Shown piece by piece: positions 12,481 to 23,995 of a DNA stretch of 64,000 nucleotides. Positions within the stretch are counted from its first letter, which is position 1. Each line of letters starts with the position of its first letter. The position numbers and the translations under genes were made by a program. Below the pieces are notes generated by a model, which made no database searches, was not told the DNA's origin, and saw only the letters and a program-made list of their open reading frames with translations. The stretch comes from Serpula lacrymans var. lacrymans S7.9 (taxonomy: Eukaryota; Basidiomycota; Agaricomycetes; Boletales; Serpulaceae): the NCBI RefSeq assembly GCF_000218685.1, contig NW_006763303.1, positions 1-64,000 on the forward strand. Reading direction: 5' to 3'.

Positions 12481-14095
12481 ATGGCTGCAGAGACCCACCA
12501 CCCCGCCATGTTCATCCCCAAATCCACCCGTGAATACCGCAGCCAGGTCTCTGTTTGAATTCATCTAATCCAAGCCCTCACTAACCAGGTTTTTGCTTAG
12601 GGCGACGAGTACAAGAACTTGAAGCTGCAGGAGTCTCCTCTTACTCCGCCAAAAGCTACAGAAGTCTTGCTCAAGGTTCATGCCGTCTCGTTGCAGGTAT
12701 GTACCGCCTAGACATTGCTCACCCTAATGGCTAAACATACTCGTTATCGTAGTACCGTGACCTTATGGTTTCCAAGGGTCGTTATCCCCAGTAAGCCTTT
12801 CACTCCATTGTAATACTGGTTTCTTACCACGATTTGGTAAATAGCCAAAAGAAAAATGTCGTCCCTTGCTCCGACATGGCTGGTGAAATAATCGCAGTAG
12901 GCCAGGACGTTAAGGACTACAAAGTCGGTGATCGTGTATGCCCAAACTTTGCCCTCGACCATATCCACGGAGACCCCACAAAAGAGACTCAGGCCACAGG
13001 TCTCGGCGGCCCTATCGATGGTGTCTTAAAAGAGTACATCAATGTACCCGCTCATGTAGGTCATCATTTCCTCTAGTTCGTCACATAATCTAACTCGTCG
13101 CTCTCTAGTCGCTCGTACGTGTTCCGGAGCACCTATCATATGAAGAAGCTTCGACTTTGCCGTGTGTTTTATTTCAATGTGCCTCTTATTTCCCGCTTAC
13201 AATCACCCTAGGTGTGCCGCGTTGACAGCATACAACGCTCTTATGGGCCCAGTGCCCCTCAAAGGGGGCGATTATGTTCTCGTACTCGGCACTGGGGGTG
13301 TCTCAATGTAAGGCTTATTCATATCTCGACGTTTTCCATCTCCGACTCACTGGACTCTGTTCTTAGTTTTGGTCTCCAGCTAGCGATTGCTTCCGGAGCT
13401 ACCGTGATTGCCACCTCTTCGTCAGACGAGAAGCTCAAGATAGCTAGCAAACTCGGAGCCAAACACATCATCAATTACAACAAAAATCCAAACTGGGACG
13501 ACGAAATACTCGAAATTGTATGTTTCGTTCTATTACATACATCTTGAGAAATGTATTCATGAGTATTCAAGACTGAAGGCAGAGGTGTGGACCACGTTAT
13601 CGAGGTAGTCATCTCTTGTGCCTTTCGAGGCTAATCACTCACCCTTTTTTATTTCAGGTTGGCGGTCCTGGGACAATTGGAAAATGCGCCAAAGCGACCA
13701 AATACGCCGGATACATTAACATCATTGGATTTGTCGCACAGGTGGAATTCTTTCTCGCTCATTATTCGTGCAACGGGCTCTGACATGATTCTTATTCAAG
13801 GGCAGTGAAGGTATCGACATTCGAAGCGCAATTGGCAAAGCTCTCATCTATCGCGGAATCCAGATCGGGTCTGTCAACCAGTGAGTTTGGCTTAGATCAC
13901 GACCTCTTTTAAAGTGTTGAGTATACTTATCACCTTCTGCGTAGATTTGAAGATATGAACCGCCTCATCAAGGCTCATCAGATCCATCCTGTCGTTGACA
14001 AGGTGTTCTCGTTTGAGCAAGCTATTGATGCATATGCCTATCTCGAGTCTCAGAAGCATGTAGGAAAAATCGTCATTAGTGTATCGAAGACTTGA
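12481..14095 (+). CDS. Medium-chain NAD(P)-dependent alcohol dehydrogenase / quinone oxidoreductase-like
   Basis: Multi-exon MDR family gene. Segments in order: MAAETHHPAMFIPKSTREYR; YKNLKLQESPLTPPKATEVL with LLKVHAVSLQ; YRDLMVSKGRYP; VVPCSDMAGEIIAVGQDVKD with YKVGDRV; a long exon with NFALDHIHGDP; LVRVPEHLSYEEASTLP; then the nucleotide-binding motif VLVLGTGGVSIFGLQLA. These are followed by LGAKHIINYN, GRGVDHVIEVGGPGTIGKC, YINIIGFVAQ and FEDMNRLIKAHQIHPVVDKV. The frame ends GKIVISVSKT at 14095. The zinc-ligand pattern of classical alcohol dehydrogenases is not evident. It more likely acts as an NADPH-dependent reductase or aldehyde/alcohol dehydrogenase of unknown substrate. Introns are short, and no disabling mutation was seen. 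Confidence 0.85.
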
Positions 14096-15475
14096 GTCGG
14101 GTGTGTCGGAGGAGAAAGAGACTGTTTTCTGCATGAATATTTAGTCAATATATGGTAAATGTATTCTAGTTTGTATTCTTAAGACTGTCTGATTTCAATT
14201 AGTCTTGTCAATCGCAAAATTTTGGACCGTTCCTTCTAGCGAGGTATTAGATTGAAGAGGCCTACGCCATTCCAGTACGATTTGATTCAGGTTGCGCTAA
14301 GGAAATTCTGCACACGGACTTGGATCATCTCATTCAAGTTTTTATCTCCCTTGCTTTCGCCGAGTACTCATCAATCAAGCGTCACCTCGACATCACGTTA
14401 CTTATAGCTTGTAAGGTTGCCATACTAGTGCAGTACGCCAAGCTACGAAGCTCAAAAGCTGTGATAGTTAGCCTCCCTTGGATGGATCTGAGACTTTGGA
14501 GGCCATGTGAGCTATTCTCGCCACCTGTGAATCCCATGTAACACTTCTAACGAGTTCCAACCCGTGGCTCTGCCACTGTGGTGCGATGTTTTTGCTATAT
14601 GATAATCAATAATAATAATAATAATAATACAGTTAAGTGATAAAAATGTTAAGTCAGTGAACTTGTGCTGTCTGTAAAGTATGTTAAGTCTTTGAATCGT
14701 ATGATGCATGTTTGACTTGCTGTTCAGTCGATGAATGGTCTTATAAGCCTGCCCTAAACTTGTGCACAGTACTGTAGAGTTGGTCACACTTAGGTTCACA
14801 TGTTCGGAGATGCATGTGACTGGTGACGAACATCTGTTTACACAGCCCGAGAGTCCAAGCATCGAATTAATATATACCGAAAGATGCCGACTGGACCAGC
14901 CTGTCAAGATTTGAAAGCTCTCGACACAAGCCAGGTGCAATAAAGTTCTGTAACATCTGATTAGTATCAGGGATCCATGGTAGTCACTTTGGGTAATTGT
15001 GTGCCACATTTTTATTGTCTGGGAAGGCTTCTATATAATAGTAGACTATAATACAAGACTAATGAGCCCTTTTCTGTAAAGATTGGTGGTTCCAATCATG
15101 AGATATTTGCATTACAAGTTTTGCATAATGCCTATGCCTATATATGGCAATTGTCACTTCCGACATGGACTTTAGGAACTAATGTCTCATATGGGCCATA
15201 TTGGAATGGGAAATGATACACAGAGGATCATTCAGACAATACCAAAATTAAGTTACCCCAACCAAGAGGGGAGGGGGGGCACCTCACATGGAATTTGTAA
15301 ATCAACGCAAATATAAATATATATAATAGCAAGACGGGGAAATCGATTCCAGGACAATAACATAAGTTGTTTACTAGAAATATTCAATATAAGGGGGTGC
15401 TGACAAGCACATCACACTGAGTGTGCACATTTTGCTGCACTGCTTAGGTGGCTAGCTATTAGATTATTCGATTAT
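14096..15475. other. Intergenic, no gene seen
   Basis: Contains the dehydrogenase 3' flank and a short (AAT)n microsatellite at about 14609-14629. A 165-codon open frame on the minus strand has low-complexity isoleucine runs and no family resemblance. A G-rich run lies at about 15269-15281. Confidence 0.5.
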
Positions 15476-15725
15476 GACTCGTACTTGAAGGTTCAGATGG
15501 TTCAGACGGTTCAGACGGGCGGTTCAGACACCGGGTTCAGACGAAAGGGCTCAGATGGGCGGTTCAGACAGTGGAACTGTCTCCAAGGAGGTTCAGACAG
15601 GCAGTTCAGACAGCGGAACTGTCTCCAAGGAGGTTCAGACAGTTCAGACGGACAGTTCAGACACCGGGTTCAGACACAAGGGTTTAGACGGGCGGTTATG
15701 AGACATCGTAGGTTGGTTCAGACCC
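15476..15725 (+). repeat. GTTCAGAC minisatellite, related to part of the satellite unit
   Basis: Irregular array of GGTTCAGACGG-type octamers and decamers with two longer interspersed units containing GGAACTGTCTCCAAGGAGG. The entry sequence CTCGTACTTGAAGGTTCAGA resembles the satellite at about 52537-52560 (CTCGTACTCAAAGGTTCAGA), so it looks like an expanded, diverged relic of that part of the 1,805 bp unit. Confidence 0.75.
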
Positions 15726-16339
15726 ATTCCTAGGGTTGGAATTTACCCAAATTATCATGCTTTGAGTGCATGGATATACATATACATTCATGCAAACAGT
15801 TGCCCACTGTCATGGGAGCAAGGCATGTAAAGGGGCTTCTTGGACGCCCCAAACTGCACTCGTGGTATGCCGCAAGATGCAAAACCATGCGGGCTGTATA
15901 TAGGCGTCCAGGATGCCTGGATTGCGCTTCTCTGACATTGCCACTCTATCATGTTGTTTGGCGCAGATGGGCGTCGAAGACGCCCCAATCTCCATACTGA
16001 CAATTTGCAAAAATAGATCATCGGACAATATGAGCAATAAATCTGTTTGCATTGCTTGCAGACAGGTGGGAATTGCTTTGGGCGTTGAGGATGCCTGTCA
16101 TTGCAACACAAGCTTTATTCACTGTATCATCTATGCTCGTTCAAGCGAGACTCAAGCCCTTTGCTTTGCTAAGCGCCCTAAGTCTCTGGACCCTCCTATG
16201 GTCAGGAACACCCAACAATGTGGTCACATGATGTTGGTTTTTGTGACAAGGTAGATAATGAAATGCTTTGGACAAGTGGTAGCTAGGGGAATAATAGGTT
16301 GTCTAGGACAAACAAAATGCAGTTGGTAGCTTAGCGCCG
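15726..16339. other. Non-coding region with scattered GGGCGTC motifs
   Basis: No gene recognised. Short motifs such as GGACGCC, GGGCGTC and GGCGTCCAGGATGCC recur. They look like isolated copies of the core of the degenerate tandem array at 16340-16870. Confidence 0.5.
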
Positions 16340-16870
16340 TGATGCCTGTGCGGCTCTGGGGCGTCGCGGAAGCTTGTAAAGTGCTGATGAACACTTTAAC
16401 GCTTAAACAAGCAATGCCAAAGCCCTGTGCCACTGTGGGCGTCCTGAAAGCCCGGAACGTATACAGTGGTGCTTTGTCAAACTAACAAATAAAGATTTGC
16501 ACAGTGAGTCTCACGTAGTGCCATGGGTGGGCGTCCCGGAAGCCCACAAAGCACTTGTTCCACGCGCTTTGATCTCTGTTGGGTGGCAAGTAAATATTTT
16601 GTATGGGTAAACCCAAAATATACCACAATAACACTTTACAAAGGGATTTTCAGTGTCATGCCACGGGTGAGTGTCCGGGAAGCCCACAAAGCCCTTGTTT
16701 CACCCGCTTTGATCTCTGTTGGGTGGCAAGTAAATATTTTGATTGTGTGAACCCAAAATATACCACAATAATGCTTTACAAAGGGATTCTCAGTGTTGTG
16801 CCACGGGTGGGCGTCCGGGAAGCCCACAAAGCGCTTACTTACCCGCTTTGATCTATGTTGCTTGCTGAGC
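16340..16870 (+). repeat. Degenerate ~140 bp tandem repeat with GGGCGTCCGGAAGCCC core
   Basis: The best-preserved part (about 16510-16870) has two full units and one partial unit with a period of about 140 bp. Markers are GATCTCTGTTGGGTGGCAAG at 16571 and 16711, with a diverged third copy near 16850. Each unit has a GGGCGTCCGGAAGCCCACAA core. Upstream, at about 16358 and 16437, more diverged cores occur without the full unit. Confidence 0.8.
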
Positions 16871-17098
16871 AGGTAATTGCTTTGTTAATATTCCAGTGTC
16901 CATCGAATGGTACGATAATAAATGAGACATTACATTGCTTTAGTTGCCTTGAGGTATCACGGTGTCAGGATAATATCCTTGTGTATGTGGTCAAAGGGGT
17001 CGGACTTTAAAACGCTGAATAAATTGAGTCTGTGAAAGTGCTGTTCCCCCAAACTCACCCATTCCATTTTACCTCATACTGAATACATTGAGACAACC

Positions 17099-17999
17099 AT
17101 GCCCTCCTTCACCATTGCGGGTGCGCTGCTTGCTCTCGCCAATCCCGACAATGATCCTTGAGGCTGGGGTCGTTGGCAAGCGATTACCGGCTACCCCACC
17201 GCACCCTGGCTCGTAGAAGATGGCGCTCAAAATATTGTCCATTGGAGCGTCCAAATGCGTGAAGTGATTTCATCATTTGTGGCGTCATTCTTTGCAGCAC
17301 CGGCAAGCAAAAAGCTTCGAGTCACTCAGCGCAAATCGGACGCACATGTAGAAGGCCGCACAGCTTGGACGTCCTTTGTCAGCGCAAACTGGAAGTCTGT
17401 TTGGAAGGCTCAAGATATCATTGACGCGACGTTGAAGGAGCAATCCTGTGGCCCTTACAAGGCAATGGGCCGGAGGAAATCCCGCAATGTAAGTCTTGCG
17501 AATGTCAAGAGAGTGCTATTGATGATTCCACACGCTCACACTCAAACCACTCCTTTAGCTTCCGACTTTAGAAAGAGCTCAGGTTCACAAGGCTTATCCA
17601 TTCCTCGCATACGCACTCTTTGGTGAAGACAGTGCCGCCAATGCCACTGCGACGTTCCTCAAAGACAATGTTCAAGACTTCCTCGAGCGGATCATGGCAT
17701 GCATGTGGAACCGATACTGGAAAAATTTAAATCGCGAGCGGGTCAAAATGGTGGAACTTCAGGCCACAGTGAAAACATCTTGGCTAGGTATGTTTAATGT
17801 CGTCGCTATTCAGTCTGATCACTAGTTAACCACGCTTGTATTTTGCATTCTCTTACAAAATTGACTACAAGCAACACTACACCAACATCAGCTCGCATAC
17901 GACACTATCTGGCTAGTTCAGACAAATTAATCACGTTGTTGAAACGATACAACGATCCGGAATCTGTCAAACAGATCAAAGATCAGCGTCAACAAATTT
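17099..17999 (+). pseudogene. Truncated hypothetical protein gene with premature stop
   Basis: The ATG at 17099 opens a frame MPSFTIAGALLALANPDNDP that meets TGA at 17159-17161. The same frame continues with GWGRWQAITGYPTAPWLVED and on through SSFVASFFAAPASKKL. An intron (about 17488-17558) leads to an exon encoding LPTLERAQVHKAYPFLAYAL and NRYWKNLNRERVKMVE. A second intron (about 17788-17890) leads to LASSDKLITLLKRYND, after which the sequence passes into a diverged satellite fragment at about 18000. I do not recognise the family. The coding quality, the intron signals, the single internal stop and the abrupt 3' end suggest a formerly functional gene. The TGA could be a TGG-to-TGA change. 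Confidence 0.6.
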
Positions 18000-18190
18000 G
18001 TACCATGATTTTCTAAATATGTCAGGGTAAGATATATGTCAGTCTTTACTTCTGGTCAAAAAAAAAAGATATATATTAGAGGTTTTCACCATAATAGTAT
18101 CTAACTAGTACCAAAAGTCCAATTACACTCATGATCTCAATTGGAAAATTTGAGTGTGACAAAAAGTCCAATTGAGATCATGATTTTAAT
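18000..18190 (-). repeat. Diverged satellite fragment
   Basis: Begins TTGTACCATGATTTTCTAAA and matches, with substitutions and small indels, the satellite portion at about 52275-52420. That portion includes the AGATATATATTAGAGGTTTT motif and ACTAGTACCAAAAGTCCAAT. It is in the same orientation as the inverted monomer at 51966-53784. The divergence is clearly greater than among the tandem copies, so this is an older copy. Confidence 0.85.
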
Positions 18191-18871
18191 TCAACATCTT
18201 GTGCTTGTTATGCAAAATAGTTCCATATAGCCATTTGATGTTTAGCATAGCATTTTAGCCCAAATATCTTCATGGAATTGTTACACTGGCATTGTCAAGT
18301 CTTCACTTGATGTCAGAAAAAGTTGACAGTCCAATGCATTTTGTGCTGGACAAGTAATTCTTCTTCTTTCCATTTGTCAAGTTTGGCCTTGGGCCCTCAA
18401 CCAGTGTACTCTGTATACTTTATTGTAATGAGAAGGAGGCTTTTGGAATATGAAAGAGAGAAACTCATATTCTTTCATCCGTGTGTTTTGAGCTGAGTCA
18501 ACCTGTAGTATATCTGTTGTTCAGAACCAAGGCAACACAGTGTTTCTTTGTCCTGGCACACTTGGATCCATGAGCTGAGTGCTTGTCTTGAGATGTTCTT
18601 TCTTAATTTCTTGGTGTTTCTGAAGTAGTGTTGAGTTTTTATTCCCTAGTGAGATCATGGCTTGTTGGGCATGTGTACATATGGAGAGTTGATTCCAATC
18701 CTAATCTCTTTGATTAGTGGACCCTCTAGAACTTATGACCATTGTCCAGAATAAAAAGGATTTGTGCCCCAGACAAATGCTAAGTTGGTGAAGTACATTG
18801 TTGGCCTGACCTTGTCTGAGCATCATTTCAACATCCAAAAGGGACTGAAAGCCTTCTGCCAAACATGATTC
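18191..18871. other. AT-rich non-coding DNA
   Basis: Start of an AT-rich island. No gene, RNA or clear repeat recognised. Confidence 0.4.
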
Positions 18872-19866
18872 TCATCTCAGATCAGAAGGAGGAGTCAATG
18901 TGGTGAGCTCCACCAAACTATTTTCCTTGCTTGAAGGTTTAGTGGAAAATGTATTAAGATCGATGTCTTCAAACTCATCCCCAAGCGAGGGATTGTCATC
19001 CTCCAAAATTAGTAATTGAGACACATGAGTGTCACCATTCAATGATCCCATGTGTTTCTCAACTCCTTTTTGAAAGGCCTCCACTCTCAAGGAGAGTTGT
19101 TGTCTTCTTTCTTCCACATCTAATTTATCTGTGACAGAAAGGAACTTTCCTAGTTTTTTGACACATAATTGCAGTTGTAACCTAAGATTGATTAGCTGGA
19201 AAATCAAAACCAATTTTAACTCACCCACTGTGCTTCTTGAATTTCAAGACAGGCCAAAAGCCAATATGCAACTCCTTTGGCAGAATTTCCCTTGTTCTCT
19301 TTCTCTGTGAGTTGGAGTTGGATTTCTACTCTGGTGATGGGCTTCTTTTCTATCACATCATAAAGGTCCAGGGTCTTGACATTGTCTGCTCTGACATTCT
19401 GCACTTTACTTTCATACGAGGTACATGTAGCAATATCAAGAGGATCTGCTCCTTCATTGATAGCATCAAAGGCCTTTTGGCTTTATAGAAGTCCTTTCTG
19501 AACATTCTTCCATTTCCGGCAAAGTGCTGGCACTGTCAGACTCCTCTCAGTAGCTAGAAAGATATAGACAGATTGTCACAAACCCATTCTGATGATTTTC
19601 TTCTGATTGGAATCTCCCATGTGATCATCAAGTATTTCTCTTCTGTGAGCTGCTGTCATACCCCTGGTACTGCTGGTGATGTTATTGAGAGGGGCCCACA
19701 GTGTTTCCAGTATCTCTCCATCAACCTGACTTGCACAAGGTATGAAACTGGGTGGATACCAAGGAAAAAATTTGTCCTGGTGTCTATGGATGTGGAAGAG
19801 GCCTATTTCTTGCCTAAGCTCTGTTGACATATATGATATGCTATGCATCATCATTTTACTATACAT
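18872..19866 (-). pseudogene. KDZ-type transposase relic (C-terminal part)
   Basis: Minus-strand pieces resemble the KDZ (Kyakuja-Dileera-Zisupton) transposases of basidiomycetes. From 19866 downward: a segment with GLFHIHRHQDKFFPWYPPSF and SQVDGEILETLWAPLN, then MTAAHRREILDDHMGDSN. Next come ALCRKWKNVQKGLL, a stop, and AFDAINEGADPLD. The following piece has VEIQLQLTEKENKGNSAKGV and ACLEIQEAQ. After a probable intron comes RQQLSLRVEAFQKGVEKHMG with an acidic tail ending at 18872. The N-terminal part and any catalytic residues upstream of this region are missing. Internal stops and frame changes mark it as dead. Family assignment is from remembered sequence pattern only. Confidence 0.65.
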
Positions 19867-20540
19867 CTTTTATTATAATATTTCTACTGATCTTTCTCTA
19901 CCAAATGATCTTATCATTTTCGACTTTCCTAGTATTACATAATAGTTTACTTCTCACGCACTCAACCAAAACTCGGACATGTTCCTTTTTGAGCCTCAGT
20001 CTTCATTTACCAGACTGAGGTATGCTAACATTCTCATAATTCTTACAACACTTACTGACAGTACCTTAGTCTTAACATTATTTCTATAGCTTATAATCTC
20101 TAGCCCATCTAGAACTTGCAAGTAAGGGCCATCCTCCATACATCGCCAGCAGTGCTTCCCATACTGGCACATAATGTCATACAGAATAATAACAGAGGAG
20201 ATGCCAGCCTATATTGAGAGGGCTTAGCTTGAAGAATAATCCATGTTCATTTTCCTGACTTATCACGAGTAAAAGTATTTTGAAAGGCATTGCTGTGGGG
20301 CAACCAGTGAGCAAGCTGTATAGCAACAATAATAGATACTACTAAGTATCAGGTATTGAGCAGTAGATAATATGCTACTGAGTATGAAGAGCATGCAAGT
20401 AGGTGCAAATCGCTGTAATATTAAGCTAGAGGGATTCATACAAACAATCTGTTAAGGTTTATATAGTGAACAGAGTTTGAGTTGGGCCAAAAGGGGAAAA
20501 AGGAGAAAGTACCACTTGCTGTGTAAGGGAGGCTATCACT

Positions 20541-20650
20541 TCAGGCAACTACTTTTGACCAGCATTTAGCTTGATCATATTGTGGTAACATATCCAGCTA
20601 AAAGCTCCTAGTCTCATGGGCTATTGTGGTCTATTTCACCAATATGTGGG
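20541..20650 (+). repeat. Left arm of a 110 bp inverted repeat pair
   Basis: This arm, starting TCAGGCAACTACTTTTGACC, is matched in reverse complement at 25904-26013 with about five differences by eye. Just upstream (about 20370-20530) is sequence resembling a decayed copy of the LTR family seen at 21317 and 30036, so the arms may derive from oppositely oriented copies of one element. Confidence 0.75.
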
Positions 20651-21316
20651 TGTCCCTATGTCCCTTATCCCATCTAGGGAATGGTCCATGAGACCTTAAG
20701 AGGGATATTCCCTCCCCATTAAACACATGAGAATACCCCTCCATTTGTCACATGTCACAAGATGTTAGCTCAAACTTGTGAGATTATGTTACAAAACTGC
20801 TACAAAAGAAATATCCTTCTCAAGTGAATGCTCTGGGACATAAATATATATATGTACATTACATACAGCTATTTGGTAATCCTTCAAACACAGCTTTCAA
20901 ATCTGCACTACACATTTTCTATGGAATACTTCATAATCATAGCTAATATTGCTAGATTCATTAAGTTCTGGTTTTTGTCTGAACCTGTTTGAACCTCTCA
21001 ACCAATTAAGACTGGAAATTTTCCAAAATTGGCCATTTCTGTGGCTGTGTGGCCATAATTACTAGTTTTGCAGTGTATACCTTATAAGGCAATAACTGGT
21101 CACAGCAGCATGCAGCTAGTCTAGTATGTGATGGTGCTACATCTGGATGCCACACAAAGCAATTATGAAAGTAGTGGGGTGGCAGTTATAGATGTGGGAT
21201 CTGTAAAGCAGTTGCAAGCTTGAGCAAGTCTTGATGGTATACACAAACAATGTGATTATTACATTGTTTGCAAGTACCATTGAGACAGGCTCTAATAGTG
21301 GTTTTTGTGGTACAAG

Positions 21317-21951
21317 TGTAAGGCAACGAACTCGAAGCTATATAACAACAACACCTAGAGCAATAAGTCTTGTTGAGGCAAGCGGTAAAGCTGAGAGGGA
21401 GTTGCTGAAGAGTATCAGGGTAGGTGTGAATCTTAATTAATATTGAACTAAGGATCTAATACATCAAGTATCTAGTCCTTATATAGTGAATAGCAAGGAT
21501 CAGGCCGAGAAGGGAAAACAATAGAAAAGTAGCCTGATCCTAAAATCAACCAATAGAAAAAGAGAAAGCGAAGTGGTACAACTATCATAATCAATCAGCG
21601 CATGAGATAATTCCGATAGAGGGGAATGTGTGATTGGCTAAAGCAGCAGTCCTATTATAAGACACTGTGCTGTTAGTCATACTCATTGATCTATCTTTCC
21701 GGGGTTACTCCTTATGCGAAGTTCGTCAGCTAGACTTGCATTAATGGAATACTCCCTGATGATACTGAAGGAGTTCTTCAGCATTGTAAGTACAATAGTA
21801 AGTAGAGATGAAAGGAAAAGAAAAAGAAGAAAGCAATGAGAAGAAGGACACCAGCTGTGACTTCTAGTCCAACAGCTAACAGAGTAGTAGGAAGAGGATT
21901 GGAAAACCATGACATGATAGGAATGCAATGATGAAAAATTGATTCCTCACA
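21317..21951 (+). mobile_element. Solo LTR, copy A, with 5 bp target duplication
   Basis: A 635 bp element beginning TGTAAGGCAAC and ending GATTCCTCACA (TG...CA termini). It is flanked on both sides by the perfect 5 bp direct repeat ACAAG (21312-21316 and 21952-21956). It is clearly homologous to copy B at 30036-30702. No internal retrotransposon genes adjoin it, so it is a solo LTR left by recombination. It has a TATATAG-type box near 21480. The flanks also share AACAATGTGATT motifs on both sides (about 21245 and 21974). Confidence 0.85.
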
Positions 21952-22039
21952 ACAAGCAAGTCTTGGTGGTGGAGACAAACAATGTGATTGTGTTATTCAT
22001 ATCTGCTATTAAGACAATAACTGCTGGTAGTAAATGGTG

Positions 22040-22235
22040 GTAGTTGGGAGGTCCAGTTCACAGTTCAAACAGTTCAGATTGAGTCTGCACAATCAGGTGT
22101 ATTGACCAGACCACAGATCAAACCAAAGTCCAGAAGTAGAGGACTGGACTGGACCAAACCAGAACCTAGGGTTTGGTTTGGCAGTTCTTAATTCTGAGCC
22201 ATTTGGCTGAACAGAACTTTGGCATCTTTATCTCC
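22040..22235. repeat. hAT-like terminal sequence fragment
   Basis: Region rich in GTTCAG and GGTTTGG motifs ending GAACAGAACTTTGGCATCTT. The end resembles that at 37981-38015 (GAACTTTGGCAACTCTTTG) beside the hAT transposase fragment, so it may be an orphan end of a related hAT element. Confidence 0.4.
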
Positions 22236-23739
22236 TATGAAAAAATCACAATTATGTCAGTGGTACTATATTGATGCCTTAAGTTGCTATTTGACAATAA
22301 ACATGTAAAAATTGAGAGGGACTGGCTTTACTCTATTTAGAGAACTATGTTCAATGGATAATAGTAATTGAGACAATAGCTATTTGTTGTTTTATATTGT
22401 ATCATCATGATAAAGATATTTAGATTAAAAAAGATATTTCAATCTTGATACTATAACAAGTTGAATGAAAAACATTTAAGCTGTTGAGCCTGTTAAAATA
22501 CTTTTATCTGTGTTATAAATAGATAGCACAATTTCAGTCGCTACCTCCTCTCTCTTCAGCAGCTTGTATAGAGGGTCATGGAAACAGTCTTGGGTAAAAT
22601 AATAACATACAGATTATTCCTTTTGTGTTAGAGGAATTTTATTGTGCAGTGAAAAGTCTGGTGGGTTCATCTCATTGAATAGGGAGTAGTGTGATAGCTA
22701 TGCACATCCAAAATATTTCTGGAAAATATTTCAAATTGTGGTTCCTCTGTTGCTGCTATTTGTTGACTAAAAAACCTATGAGTAGGGGTGTGTGTTACCT
22801 TGTGCTGCATATATATTATGTTGTCTTTTGAAATTATCAGTAGAATATTATAAATATTCCTGTTGGGGGTTAATTCTATATAGATAGTTGTAGAAGAACA
22901 AATACTAGGGGTATCTGGTATGAAAATGGGATATATTATTATGTGGGTGAGTATTCCATCCTTTGAGATGGGAAATAGGTGTATCCTGTCTTGTAAAAGA
23001 ATATTTCATCCTATGAAATAATGAATTTGTGTGTGGGGAATATCACATCATGTTCTATTATTGGAGGTTGAATATAAGAGTACCCCATGTTTCAATGGAA
23101 GATTCCCACCCTGCCAGGTTATAGGTGGGATTGTCTAATGTTGTAGTAAGAAAGCCTCATGTCATATGTAAGAATGTCCCATTCTATGAGGCCATATGTA
23201 GGACCATCCTATATTTTAGTAGGAGTGTCCGATTTTTGTAGTTATATATAAAAATATCCTATATAATATATTGGAGATTCCCATCTTTCAGTGGGAATAT
23301 CAGAAACTTGGGCTTTTAGGACATTTTATAACAGTTCTATTGGGCTGAGGTTGGGAGGATGGGTGGGGGATTTGACTCAGAAACTTGGTTGAGCCATTAA
23401 AGCAACTTTGCTTTGATAGAAAGAGGCTCTATCTTTAATAGCAAGTATCTCTACACCTTTCACAGCCTTTATTTCATGCATACACCCTGATGGAGGCCTA
23501 TTCAAAACTAGCTTAATATAATTGAACCTAATCAATGCTATTCTTTTTCCCACTTAGTCTGATGGTTGAAGGCTACATTCAAGTGTTCCCTTGATGTTCT
23601 GGGCTATGTAACCTGAAGAGATTATTCTCCTGGAGTGTACTTTTGATAAACACATTATATTTTGTGCTATCAAGGTGCTGGCCTATAGCCATAACGACAT
23701 ATAATATTGGTATATATGTCATCAGGTATACCTTAGATA
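22236..23739. other. AT-rich non-coding DNA with weak GGGAT/ATCCC motifs
   Basis: No gene recognised. From about 22905 to 23300 the sequence contains degenerate alternating motifs such as GAGATGGGAAATAGG, TATTCCATCC and GGGATTGTC, apparently a decayed version of the cluster at 23740-23995. Confidence 0.45.
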
Positions 23740-23995
23740 TTATCATATGGGATATTTTCAGTAAGGTATGGGATTGTCCCACATATAGCATGGGATGTTC
23801 CCACACATGGCCTCACAGGATGGGACATTCCCATTAAGATATGGGATTGTCCCACATATAACATGGGATGTTCCCACTAAGGTATAGGATGGTCCAGTAT
23901 ATAACATGGGACATTCCCACTAAGGTACAAGATGGTCCTACATATAACATGGGAGGTTCCCATATATGGCCTCACAGGATGGGATATTCCCAGCT
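23740..23995 (+). repeat. Palindromic minisatellite, TGGGATTGTCCCACATATA type
   Basis: About six units spaced roughly 40 bp apart. Each unit contains near-palindromic cores such as TGGGATTGTCCCA, TGGGATGTTCCCA and TGGGACATTCCCA, separated by CTAAGGTA or CACATATA. The phrase TGGCCTCACAGGATGGGA appears twice (about 23808 and 23966), so a longer unit was duplicated as well. Confidence 0.8.

Noticed and set aside
14512..15009. Minus-strand frame of 165 codons
   Set aside because: It contains an isoleucine run made by an (AAT)n microsatellite, with no family resemblance or splice context.
23740..23995. CRISPR-like array of palindromic repeats
   Set aside because: The spacers are not unique, the repeats vary, and the genome is fungal. 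This is a minisatellite.
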